A stretch of 51,158 nt of DNA from an uncultured Granulosicoccaceae bacterium (lineage in GTDB: Bacteria > Pseudomonadota > Gammaproteobacteria > Granulosicoccales > Granulosicoccaceae): positions 1-51,158 of the forward strand of contig CALHCI010000125.1 of the NCBI GenBank assembly GCA_937931165.1. The letters are read 5' to 3'. Below, piece after piece: positions 9,453 to 17,157 of this stretch. Numbering within the stretch: position 1 is the stretch's first letter; the number at the start of each line of letters is the position of its first letter. A program made the position numbers and the translations under genes. The notes beneath the pieces are model-generated. The model ran no database searches. It saw only the letters and a list, made by a program, of their open reading frames with translations, and had not been told where the DNA came from.

Positions 9453-9480
9453 ATTATATTGACGTTTACGTAAACGTCAA
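9453..9480 (-). promoter_or_regulatory. liu operon promoter with overlapping perfect palindrome (probable operator)
   Basis: On the minus strand the sequence reads TTGACG (9480-9475), a 16-bp spacer, then a consensus TATAAT (9458-9453), about 80 bp ahead of liuA. Bases 9459-9480 form a perfect 22-bp inverted repeat (half-site TTGACGTTTAC) that covers the -35 box and the whole spacer. In gammaproteobacteria liu operons are commonly controlled by the MerR-family regulator LiuR. The palindrome is well placed to be its site, but no liuR gene is in this window, so the identity of the regulator is inferred. Confidence 0.75.
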
Positions 9481-9522
9481 CCAATCAACAGACCTGCAAG
9501 CATCTTTAAATTCAATGATTTA

Positions 9523-10377
9523 CTATTGATTTTGCTCCTGGCTGACCGACTCCCAGCCCTGCACCGCCAGCTTGCGACCCAGACCCCAGCGATACCCGCC
9601 GAGCTGCCCGTCGCCACGAATCACCCGGTGACAGGGAATTAACAACGCAACCGGGTTACGACCAACCGCGGTGCCTACGGCGCGCATCGCAGCGGGTTTA
9701 TCGATGGCTTGTGCCAGCTGCTGGTAGCTCACTCGTTGTCCCTGGGGAATTCTTAACAGCGCTTCCCAGACTTTTAACTGGAATGGCGTGCCGCCGACCA
9801 GCAGAGATAGATTGACCGGAACCGTGGTGCTGAATATTTGCTTTATTGTGGCTGCAGTTGCCGTTTGATTCTGCTGATAGGTGGCGTGCGGCAGCCTTGC
9901 GGTAAATTCTGCCAACACGGCTTCCCGGCTTGAGTCGGGCAGAATAAAATGCAGACCACATACACCGCGTTCGGTGAGGCCAATCAAACATTCACCGAAA
10001 GGCGTTTGATGAAACCCGAAGTCGATAGTGAGGTTCGCCCCGCCGGTTTTATACTCCCCCGGGGTCAACGCCTCCAGGCGGATAAAAAGCTCACCGAGCC
10101 GTGCCGGTGCACCAAGCCCTACCTCATAAGTGGTTTCGAGCGTCGACAAACCTGCAGCCAGACATTCACTGGCGTGTTGCAGCGTCAGGTACTGAAGAAA
10201 CTGTTTGGGCGTCACACCGGCCCAGCGCTGAAACAAACGCTGAAAATGGTGCTCGCTTAAGTGCACCACTGCTGCGATTTCGGCAAGAGACGGTTGTTGC
10301 TGATAATTTTCAGCCACAAAATTCAACGCGGTTTCTATGCGTTGATAGTCTTTTTGTTCTGCATCCAGGCTTTTCAT
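9523..10377 (-). CDS. AraC-type HTH fused to methylated-DNA-cysteine S-methyltransferase (Ada-like, lacks phosphotriester domain)
   Basis: This 284-residue protein repairs O6-alkylguanine by irreversible transfer to its own cysteine. Residues about 10-110 form an AraC-like helix-turn-helix module (L-S-E-H-H-F-Q-R-L-F-Q-R-W). Residues about 120-275 form the MGMT domain, with the acceptor cysteine at about 249 in P-C-H-R-V followed by the G-D-G-Q-L-G-G-Y-R-W-G loop. The N-terminal zinc/Cys methylphosphotriester domain of E. coli Ada is absent, so self-activation by phosphotriester methylation is not expected. It is upstream of and in the same direction as liuA, but the liu promoter lies between them. 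Confidence 0.85.
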   Translation of the reverse strand: MKSLDAEQKDYQRIETALNFVAENYQQQPSLAEIAAVVHLSEHHFQRLFQRWAGVTPKQFLQYLTLQHASECLAAGLSTLETTYEVGLGAPARLGELFIRLEALTPGEYKTGGANLTIDFGFHQTPFGECLIGLTERGVCGLHFILPDSSREAVLAEFTARLPHATYQQNQTATAATIKQIFSTTVPVNLSLLVGGTPFQLKVWEALLRIPQGQRVSYQQLAQAIDKPAAMRAVGTAVGRNPVALLIPCHRVIRGDGQLGGYRWGLGRKLAVQGWESVSQEQNQ

Positions 10378-10455
10378 AGGGTAAAGCTTAACGCCTGAGT
10401 ATCACTAATGCGCTACGGATTCTTGCTGTAACGGTTGAAACTATTTCTCGAGCAC

Positions 10456-10503
10456 CATCGGCTCACATCGGCTCATATCGGCTACATCGACTACATCGGC
10501 TCA
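10456..10503. repeat. Five-copy 9-10-bp tandem repeat spanning the DMT transporter stop codon
   Basis: Five consecutive units read CATCGGCTCA, CATCGGCTCA, TATCGGCTA, CATCGACTA, CATCGGCTCA on the plus strand. The last unit encodes the final residues of the minus-strand transporter (E-P-M), the unit before it contains its TAG stop (10491-10493), and the rest lie in the 3' untranslated region. The array looks like slippage duplication of the gene end. Confidence 0.85.
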
Positions 10504-11432
10504 TTGGTGGCGAGCCGGCTCTCGCGGTACACGACGTATATACCACAGGCCACCACCACCGCTGCCCCTGCCAGCGTTCCGAAGCCAGGCACTTCACCAA
10601 AAATCAGATATCCCAATGTAATCATCCAGACCAGATAGCTGTATTCAAAAGGTGCGAGCGCACTGATACTGGAAATTCTGTAAGCCTGGGTAATACAAAG
10701 TACAGCAACGCTGAAGATTATTGCAGAGACAAACATCCACCACAGTGAAATGCCATCAGGCATTTTCCATGGCTCTGCGATGGTTAGCAGCAACGCCGGA
10801 GCTTCCGTCGAAAGCGGAAACAAACTAATCAGCAAAACCGCCAACAGACAGGTGATGAGGTAGGCGCCTGCATTGTAGGTGGTCATGGCTAACACATGCG
10901 CTGACAACCCGACCTTGCGTGTGATCACCGGAATTAACGAGTAAAACAGTGCGCTTAGTAGTGGCAATGCAGCTTCAATACGAAACAGCGCTGAAGTCGG
11001 GTTAATAATCAACAACACGGCCAGGAACCCGAGGATAACCGCACCCCAGCGATGTATACCGACTTTTTCACCGAGCAGTGGCACTGACAACGCAGTAATA
11101 AACAATGGTGCAGTCATATAGACCGCTGAAGCATCAGCCATCGGGACTACGGCAAGGGCCAGATAGTAGCTGCCGAAAGCAAAGAAGGCGATCACACCGC
11201 GTAACAACAACAGCCCTTTATGGGCGGTATGCAGAATTTTCCACCCCGTGATTGTGCCGGTAACACACAGAAAGAATAACAATACAAAGAAAATACGCAC
11301 CGTTAACAGCTGCAATACCGGATAGGCGGTAGTTAGCGATTTAACGATGGCGTCCTGTATGGCGAAAGCAAGTAGTGCCGTGGTTAAAAACAACGCTCCC
11401 AGCAACGGGCTACTTTTGACAGAATTGATCAT
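10491..11432 (-). CDS. EamA/DMT-superfamily transporter
   Basis: The 313-residue inner-membrane protein has ten predicted helices arranged as two EamA repeats of about five helices each (roughly 10-140 and 150-300). Short charged loops and the conserved end-of-repeat pattern (L-G-E-K-V near 120 and F-G-E-V near 275) are typical of drug/metabolite exporters of the RhaT/EamA type. Substrate cannot be predicted. The gene is preceded by an unusually long, GC-rich and foldable leader (11433-11720), and its stop codon lies inside a tandem repeat. Confidence 0.82.
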   Translation of the reverse strand: MINSVKSSPLLGALFLTTALLAFAIQDAIVKSLTTAYPVLQLLTVRIFFVLLFFLCVTGTITGWKILHTAHKGLLLLRGVIAFFAFGSYYLALAVVPMADASAVYMTAPLFITALSVPLLGEKVGIHRWGAVILGFLAVLLIINPTSALFRIEAALPLLSALFYSLIPVITRKVGLSAHVLAMTTYNAGAYLITCLLAVLLISLFPLSTEAPALLLTIAEPWKMPDGISLWWMFVSAIIFSVAVLCITQAYRISSISALAPFEYSYLVWMITLGYLIFGEVPGFGTLAGAAVVVACGIYVVYRESRLATNEPM

Positions 11433-11720
11433 GTATTCAGGTTTGCGACAAGTAATGGTGCTGACGGTCTGGTATCAATAGCCTCACATAGAGGACTAAG
11501 TTGTAAGTGCCTGCTCCGCCGCCGCTCTCCCCATCGCTTAAGCCCCCCGTGCGCAAGAGCGAGAGTCTAAGCACCGCCGAGGTTACTCCATCGTTAAACA
11601 AACTCGTTTCACCCCTGTCCTCATACACACCCCTGACCAACAGGAGCCGCTCACCATAGCGCAATGTACCTGCTTTCAGAGAGGATTACCCGCATATTTA
11701 TTGAAGTCAGGCTATTGATC
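11433..11720 (-). other. Long structured leader ahead of the DMT transporter (possible cis-regulatory RNA)
   Basis: These 288 bases separate the Hsp70 stop and the transporter start. Read on the minus strand, a GAGGAC segment (11622-11617) can pair with GTCCTC (11496-11491), enclosing about 120 nt. The enclosed part contains GC-rich internal complementarity (GCTTAG with CTTAAGC, CTCTCGC with GCGA/GAGAG) and two copies of CAGGGGTG 18 bases apart. A 75-codon open frame crosses it (11664-11437) but looks non-coding. I could not match it to a riboswitch class I know. Confidence 0.35.
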
Positions 11721-13010
11721 TCAGGTGTAGCGCTTAACCGCCTCTGTCAGTAATCCTGCACCCACGCTGTTGTACAGGTCACCTGCAATAATTTTTGCAT
11801 CAGTAAACGCGCCGGCTATTCTTTGCCGGATTAACGGCAGTGCCGTAGAACCCCCGGTGGTAAAGACGGTATCTATTTGGGAAGCGGTCAGCCCCGCCTG
11901 CAACAAAGCGTCATCAAGACCGGAAAATATCCGATCACAATCTTGCTGCAGCGCTTGTTCAAGTTGTGCACGGGAAATAGTGCAGTCATCCACCTGCTGC
12001 AGGCTGTCGAGCAATCCGGATATTTCAATTCTGGCAGTAGCGTTTGTCGATAATTCGATTTTCGCTGCTTCCACCAGCGTGGCCAGACGGTGTCCTTTCC
12101 GCTTGCCAAGTAAGTCTATCAATCGATCTATTGGCGCTTTGTTCTGAAGGGTGGGTCTTAGATCTTCAAGCTCACGCAGTACCGCACGATCATATAGCAG
12201 GTGAACCTTGTGCCACGTCGCCAGATCAAAGTAATAGTGACCGGGCATACTAAGCGTGGGCCTGTGCGCCAGCGGCTGCCCCATACCGAAGGTACTCATC
12301 ACGCTTGACAGCGACAGCCTCCGATCAAAGTCGGTTCCACCAACATGGACACCATGATTGGCTAGAAAATCGTGTTTGCGGTCGGTGAGTTGATGGCGGT
12401 CAGGAGACAAACGGACAATCGTAAAGTCCGATGTGCCCCCGCCAATATCTACGATAAGCGCCAATTCTTCCTGCTGCACACGTTGTTCATATTCAAAGGC
12501 CGCGGCGATGGGTTCATACTGAAACGACACGTGCGAAAACCCGGCTTTTTTTGCAATAGTTTCGAGATGAAGCTGGGCTTCACGATCAAGCTTCTCATCG
12601 GTGTCGTTAAAGAAAACCGGTCGTCCCATGACAACCGTGTCTAACGGGTCGGCGTTTTCCCCTCTGAATTCATCTGCCCTTGCCTTCAGGCTTTCAACAA
12701 AAAAACTAATGATTTCATCAAAGCTGTAGTACTGACGTTTGACCTGAGTGTCATCATTCATCAGAGAGCTGCCCATGATATTTTTCATAGAGCGCATCAT
12801 TCTGCCAGGCTCACCGGCGGTGTACCGGCGTATACCCTCCCGTCCAAAGGTTATCCGATCATCGTCAAACGAGAAAAATAGCGCACTGGGCAACGTGGTT
12901 TGCCATTGGTTATTCGTGTCTTTTTCAAGCGGCACCATCAACTTCCGGTTATTCTTCAGCACACCGATGGTAGAATTTGATGTGCCGAAATCAAGACCGC
13001 AGATATTCAT
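11721..13010 (-). CDS. Hsp70-family protein, YegD-like
   Basis: About 429 residues with an actin-like ATPase fold and no peptide-binding domain. The start I-C-G-L-D-F-G-T-S-N-S-T-I-G is the phosphate-1 motif. L-I-V-D-I-G-G-G-T-S-D-F at about 190 is phosphate 2, and F-T-T-G-G-S-T-A-L-P near 385 is the adenosine motif. The length and N-S-T loop match YegD-type Hsp70 relatives rather than DnaK (about 640). Its cellular role is not established. ATG 13010 is preferred because AGGA precedes it by five bases; an upstream in-frame start would add five residues. Confidence 0.85.
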   Translation of the reverse strand: MNICGLDFGTSNSTIGVLKNNRKLMVPLEKDTNNQWQTTLPSALFFSFDDDRITFGREGIRRYTAGEPGRMMRSMKNIMGSSLMNDDTQVKRQYYSFDEIISFFVESLKARADEFRGENADPLDTVVMGRPVFFNDTDEKLDREAQLHLETIAKKAGFSHVSFQYEPIAAAFEYEQRVQQEELALIVDIGGGTSDFTIVRLSPDRHQLTDRKHDFLANHGVHVGGTDFDRRLSLSSVMSTFGMGQPLAHRPTLSMPGHYYFDLATWHKVHLLYDRAVLRELEDLRPTLQNKAPIDRLIDLLGKRKGHRLATLVEAAKIELSTNATARIEISGLLDSLQQVDDCTISRAQLEQALQQDCDRIFSGLDDALLQAGLTASQIDTVFTTGGSTALPLIRQRIAGAFTDAKIIAGDLYNSVGAGLLTEAVKRYT

Positions 13011-13113
13011 CGTATTCCTGAGCATATTCGTTGGGCGGTGGTATTATAAGAAGAACTAAAACTCGACATCATCGACACAGCTATAAAATTCGTAAACAGC
13101 ATAGCCGGAAAAA

Positions 13114-13671
13114 ATGTGCTCCGATACCACTGAACGGCATAAAAACAGACCAACAGGTAATTATGTTCTGACAGGACTGATGGGTACTGGAAAAACTACT
13201 ATAGGTAAACGAGTTGCCGCTATTTTAAAACGCGATTTCATTGACACCGATGAATACCTCGAACAATCTTTTGGTGCCGCCAGTACAATCCTGAATCAGC
13301 CTGACGGTGATCATCAGTTTCAATTACTTGAGGAAAAAATCGCAAAGATTCTTGCCAGGAAAACTGATCATGTCATTGCCACCGGCGGACGATTCTTTTT
13401 AAATCAGAATAACATTGATGCGTTGGTAAAATCGTCACGAATTATCTGTCTTACTGCAGACAGTCGTGAACTGGTATCGCGATTATTGAACAATAGCTCA
13501 GATACCTTTAGGCCCCGATTCACCAAAGCCGGCAATAAACTACGGTTAATGGAAACACTGGCGCGGCAATCTGCCTCGTATTATCAGCAGTTTGATCAGT
13601 TTGACACCACCGGGAAACCAGTAGAAGAAGTTGCCGTTAAAGTAGCCGCGCTATTTGAAAAATCTCACTGA
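13114..13671 (+). CDS. Shikimate-kinase-like P-loop kinase with altered substrate pocket
   Basis: This 185-residue protein has the shikimate kinase fold: Walker A G-L-M-G-T-G-K-T-T at about 23-31, a D-T-D-E motif at about 46, A-T-G-G near 89 and a lid arginine region F-R-P-R-F near 130. Typical shikimate kinases have F-R-x-x-E and G-G-G for shikimate binding. Here the corresponding positions read F-Q-L-L-E and G-G-R, so the substrate is probably not shikimate or binding is altered. It stands alone, divergent from the Hsp70 gene, and not beside aroB as the housekeeping aroK normally is. An additional or repurposed kinase is the most likely reading. Confidence 0.65.
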   Translation: MCSDTTERHKNRPTGNYVLTGLMGTGKTTIGKRVAAILKRDFIDTDEYLEQSFGAASTILNQPDGDHQFQLLEEKIAKILARKTDHVIATGGRFFLNQNNIDALVKSSRIICLTADSRELVSRLLNNSSDTFRPRFTKAGNKLRLMETLARQSASYYQQFDQFDTTGKPVEEVAVKVAALFEKSH

Positions 13672-13698
13672 TTATTAACCACTGATTTTGTGAGGACG

Positions 13699-14766
13699 CT
13701 ACTGTAGATTTTTTTGCATATGGGAATCCATTGCTGCAAGCCCTTCGGCAAGGCCACGGCGTCCAAAGCCGAGTCTAAACCGATCATCAGGGGTTTCACT
13801 TAATTCGGACTGGTATATAGTACCCGGCAACAGTAAAACACCACTGTCTTCAATCAGTGATCGACAGAACGCTTCAACACCTTCAGCGCCTTTGTACTTC
13901 GGAAATGCCATGCATGAACCGTCTGGTCTTCGCCATTCAAAGTGATCAGGATAACGTTCAAAGAATGCCTCCCACTGTGGCAGGTTCTCATCAATGATGC
14001 TGCAATTTCTCTGCAAAATGCGATCACGGTTACGCAACGCGATTTGCGTCAGGCGTTCGCTCGGGCCTGAATTACAGATCGACAGGTAGTGCTTCAAACG
14101 CTCCATTTTTGAAATAATTTCTTTGTCGGCACAGGCAATCCAGCCAATGCGCAAACCCGGTAACCCAAACGATTTTGACATCACATTCAGTGAAAGGCCG
14201 CGCTCATAAACATCGGCAACCGGTGCAAGATGCTGTGTCCCCGTAGCCCCAAGTCCATGGAAGATTTCGTCGTGCAGGATATAAATACCATGCTTGCGGC
14301 AAAGTGCCACCAGCGCCTGATACCTGTCTGCCGGCAGAATGGTACCGGTCGGGTTATGTGGAAAGTTAATGGTAACCAGCCGCGTATTGGGACGAACCGC
14401 GTCGGCAACGCGATCTATATCCAATGACCAGCCATCTTCTGGATTGAGCGGCACACCGGTAGCTTCGCAAATGGCGACCGGCAGTGTTTCATGTGACTGA
14501 AAATTAGGCGTGACTACGATGGCATGACTTTGCCGGTCAAGGATAACCGAGTTAGCCGCAAAAATACCTTCGCTGGCTCCGGCGAAACACAGAACATCGC
14601 TTGCCTGTCTGTTTTTGTAGAGGGATGCAATGGTTTCACGCAGGTCCGGTGCACCGAACGTTTCTGTATAACCGAGCCACATACCCTCGAACGCTTCCCG
14701 CTCGTGTGGTGATGCCATCGCCAGCAAGTCACGCATTGACATACTCTCTGCATCAGAGGCTGTCAT
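13699..14766 (-). CDS. PLP-dependent aminotransferase, class I/II (N-terminus interrupted by an in-frame TAG)
   Basis: The 355-residue uninterrupted frame covers nearly all of a fold-type I aminotransferase. It has the N-F-P-H-N-P-T-G motif near 133, the D-E-I-F-H segment (about 166) and the PLP lysine in S-K-S-F-G-L-P-G-L-R-I-G (about 193-205). Relatives carry about 20 more residues at the N-terminus, and these are encoded directly upstream (14767-14832) in the same frame but separated by TAG at 14788-14790. The only ATG after the stop is 14766, 18 bases beyond an AGGAG that overlaps the stop codon, so reinitiation is conceivable but poorly spaced. It lies immediately downstream of an ornithine cyclodeaminase homologue, suggesting a shared amino-acid pathway. 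It could be a recent pseudogene. Confidence 0.75.
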   Translation of the reverse strand: MTASDAESMSMRDLLAMASPHEREAFEGMWLGYTETFGAPDLRETIASLYKNRQASDVLCFAGASEGIFAANSVILDRQSHAIVVTPNFQSHETLPVAICEATGVPLNPEDGWSLDIDRVADAVRPNTRLVTINFPHNPTGTILPADRYQALVALCRKHGIYILHDEIFHGLGATGTQHLAPVADVYERGLSLNVMSKSFGLPGLRIGWIACADKEIISKMERLKHYLSICNSGPSERLTQIALRNRDRILQRNCSIIDENLPQWEAFFERYPDHFEWRRPDGSCMAFPKYKGAEGVEAFCRSLIEDSGVLLLPGTIYQSELSETPDDRFRLGFGRRGLAEGLAAMDSHMQKNLQ

Positions 14767-14832
14767 GTGGTATTTCGCTTTGAACTCCTACCGCGAAAAG
14801 TGTGTTTCGAGTTTAAAATCAGGAAGCATCAT
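14767..14832 (-). other. Amber-separated N-terminal codons of the aminotransferase
   Basis: Starting at ATG 14832 (or 14829), 18 bp after the ornithine cyclodeaminase stop, the frame reads MMLPDFKLETHFSR, then TAG (14788-14790), then EFKAKYH before the ATG at 14766. As I recall the family, the pattern F-x-L-E-x-x-F-x-R-[WY]-E-F directly precedes the S-D-x-E-S segment in these aminotransferases. The TAG therefore replaces an expected aromatic residue, consistent with a single TGG or TAC/TAT change. Confidence 0.7.
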
Positions 14833-14850
14833 TGTTGGCTGGCCCGGCAA

Positions 14851-15819
14851 TTATTTGTTGTAGGATGCTGCAATTATTGTCGCAACCTGAATGTCCTGAA
14901 CAGCAACGCCCGTCAGGTCTGCAATCGTGATCTGCTTTTCATCAGCACGACCGACCGAGGGTTTTTTGATTATCGTTCCCAGCTCAATGATAGCTCCCGG
15001 TTCAATATGACCGTCACGAACGGCGGCGTGGCACTCACCGTGGTCGACACATTGTACAATGCTGTCAGCAGCGACAATATCCGCTCTTGCAAGTAACCCG
15101 GAAGCGAGCTCCTGCTTACCATGATCATCTGATCCCATAGCGGTTATGTGCGTGCCTGGCTGTACGTGTTCAGCAGCAATCAACGGCTCACGCGCAGACG
15201 TTGTGGTTACAATAATGCCGCTTTGAGACACAAGATCCGCAAGCGCTGTAACCGCGTTAATGCCAACACCCCACTGACGCATACGATCACTGCGACGGAG
15301 ATCGCCAATCATATCTTTCACTTTGGCGGGATCTCTGCCCCAAACCAGACACTGATTGCAATCAACGACTTCGCTTAGTAACTCCAATTGCAGTCTGGCC
15401 TGCACACCGGTGCCGACAATACCGATCTTATCGACTTTGCGCGGGGCGAGATGCTTCGCCGCCACCGCACCGGCTGCCGCTGTTCTTATGTCGGTGAGCC
15501 AGCCCTCGTCCAGCAACACGTACTCGATTCCACCGGTTTGTGCACTAAACACCATAACCACGCCGTCATTGACAGGTAAGTTTAAAGCCCTGTTTTCGTA
15601 GAAAGCAGAGGCAACCTTCAGCACGTAGCAGTTATCGCCTTTTATAAACCCGTACTTGATGTGTACATCACCCGGTGGCTGGTCTAAATGCAGGAATCCG
15701 ACAGGTGGTACTTCGGTGCGGCCTTCAGAATACAACGCAAAGCCGGTTTCGATTTCACTGATTAACGTCGGGATATCGACAAGTTTTTTTATTTCCTTGA
15801 GTGTCACAACTTTTGTCAT
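14851..15819 (-). CDS. Ornithine cyclodeaminase / mu-crystallin family protein
   Basis: This 322-residue protein has the Rossmann dinucleotide motif G-I-V-G-T-G-V-Q-A-R at about 128-137, followed by the helix contacting NAD(P). Early residues K-Y-G-F and the later A-M-G-S-D-D-H-G-K-Q-E-L block (about 230-240) match the catalytic region of the family. Members include ornithine cyclodeaminase (ornithine to proline plus ammonia), alanine dehydrogenase, ketimine reductases and opine-like enzymes, so the exact substrate is open. It lies 18 bp ahead of the aminotransferase and almost certainly forms a two-gene unit with it. Confidence 0.82.
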   Translation of the reverse strand: MTKVVTLKEIKKLVDIPTLISEIETGFALYSEGRTEVPPVGFLHLDQPPGDVHIKYGFIKGDNCYVLKVASAFYENRALNLPVNDGVVMVFSAQTGGIEYVLLDEGWLTDIRTAAAGAVAAKHLAPRKVDKIGIVGTGVQARLQLELLSEVVDCNQCLVWGRDPAKVKDMIGDLRRSDRMRQWGVGINAVTALADLVSQSGIIVTTTSAREPLIAAEHVQPGTHITAMGSDDHGKQELASGLLARADIVAADSIVQCVDHGECHAAVRDGHIEPGAIIELGTIIKKPSVGRADEKQITIADLTGVAVQDIQVATIIAASYNK

Positions 15820-15976
15820 CAGTTACCCGGCGGATATTTCGCTAAAGCGCTTTCAGAGCATTCTAATCCAGCCCGCCCTCAGTTGCGGCTCGGCAGCATG
15901 TACTAAGCAACAAAGTGCCGCATTTTCGATCAGCGGTGTTTTAGGCAAGGTGCAAAAGCGTGACGACAATAGCGTA

Positions 15977-15982
15977 TATAAT
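15977..15982 (+). promoter_or_regulatory. Candidate -10 box for the LigI-type lactonase gene
   Basis: A consensus TATAAT lies 33 bp ahead of the start codon at 16015, in the 195-bp gap between the divergent cyclodeaminase and lactonase genes. No clear TTGACA-like -35 is found at 16-18 bp, so the promoter may need an activator. Confidence 0.4.
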
Positions 15983-16014
15983 AGCGACACCTCATTAACA
16001 ACCGGGAGCACAGC

Positions 16015-16896
16015 ATGCCAATGGACGCGGACTGGATGGTTTGGCATCAAAACCCTCGTAAACCCCGCTACCAGCCTCCAGCGGGCGCGGTAGATGCGCA
16101 TTGCCATATTTTTGGTCCGGAGGATCAATTTCCTTATGCGCCGGAACGAAAGTACACACCCTGCACAGGCTCGAAAGAAGATCTTTTTGCGCTTCGCGAT
16201 CAACTGGGTTTTTCCCGCAATGTCATTGTGCAGGCCTCTTGTCATGGCAGAAACAACGACGCACTAATTGACGGATTGCGCACTGCAGGTGATCTGGCAC
16301 GCGGTATTGCGGTGGTAGATGACTCTATCACTGACGAGGAACTCAGCCTGATGAATTCAGCCGGTGTACGCGGCGTGCGTTTTAATTTTGTACGCCGACT
16401 GGTTGACCCGAAACCACGCGATTACTACGAGCGTATTATTGACAAGATCGCCCCGCTTGGCTGGCATATCATTGTATACATAGAAGCCGATGACTTTACC
16501 GAACAACTGCCGTTTTTAAACAGCGTGCCAGTGACAGTTGTGTTTGACCACATGGCACGACCGGATGTCAGTAAAGGACCGGACCATGCTGATTTCAACC
16601 GCTTTGTTGATCTAATGGCAGATGAAAAGTTCTGGAGCAAAGTATCCTGCCCGGAGCGCCTGACCCGGCAAGGCGGCAACCATCAAAACTACGCTGACGT
16701 TATACCGTTTATGAAACGCCTGGTAGACACTTATCCCGACCGCGTGTTGTGGGGTACCGACTGGCCTCACCCCAACATGAAATCTCACATGCCTGACGAT
16801 GGCCAACTGGTAGAACTGATACCACTGATTGCCGACACCGAAGCTAAACAGCAAGCACTGCTGGTCGATAACCCGATGCGTCTGTATTGGCCCTGA
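16015..16896 (+). CDS. ligI: 2-pyrone-4,6-dicarboxylate lactonase-type amidohydrolase
   Basis: This 293-residue TIM-barrel hydrolase has the same length as LigI, which opens the lactone ring of 2-pyrone-4,6-dicarboxylate in protocatechuate 4,5-cleavage (lignin-derived aromatics). Visible marks are D-A-H-C-H-I-F-G-P (H29, H31), N-V-I-V-Q-A-S-C-H-G, the conserved V-F-D-H-M histidine near 178, and W-G-T-D-W-P-H-P-N with the catalytic aspartate at 249. It ends N-P-M-R-L-Y-W as LigI does. GGGAG lies six bases upstream of the ATG. No other lig genes are near, so a related lactone may be the true substrate. Confidence 0.85.
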   Translation: MPMDADWMVWHQNPRKPRYQPPAGAVDAHCHIFGPEDQFPYAPERKYTPCTGSKEDLFALRDQLGFSRNVIVQASCHGRNNDALIDGLRTAGDLARGIAVVDDSITDEELSLMNSAGVRGVRFNFVRRLVDPKPRDYYERIIDKIAPLGWHIIVYIEADDFTEQLPFLNSVPVTVVFDHMARPDVSKGPDHADFNRFVDLMADEKFWSKVSCPERLTRQGGNHQNYADVIPFMKRLVDTYPDRVLWGTDWPHPNMKSHMPDDGQLVELIPLIADTEAKQQALLVDNPMRLYWP

Positions 16897-17157
16897 GTCT
16901 TGCGCACAGTCGCAGCACCGGATCTCCTACAGCAATCATGGAGTAAATTTCGGATGCCTGCTGCTTAAGTTTGCTGCCTGTTTTCTACCGATTGCACCAG
17001 CCTATGTGCAGCAACAGCGCAGGCAGATTGGCAGATCTCTACCAGAATCGGTGGAGATCAAAAATTAGTGCCACCGGAATTTCTGTCGCGGTGGCTCCGA
17101 CATTCACTTCAGGTTCTGGAGGACGACCTTTACTACGGTTCATAAGGTTACCTGTTG
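16897..17157. other. Intergenic region between ligI and prfC
   Basis: Convergent genes leave 338 bp here. The only open frame of interest is a possible 34-codon minus-strand ORF (17143-17039) with AGGT seven bases ahead of its ATG and the start MNRSKGRPPE. It has no recognisable homology and may be chance or a remnant. The prfC-proximal end holds hairpins, listed separately. Confidence 0.3.

Noticed and set aside
11437-11664. 75-codon minus-strand frame in the DMT transporter leader
   Set aside because: Composition looks like translated structured RNA, there is no convincing ribosome-binding site and no recognisable family.
16897-17157. Possible transposase or integron remnant in the ligI/prfC gap
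   Set aside because: No transposase motif, terminal inverted repeats or target duplication found; only a 34-codon frame without homology.
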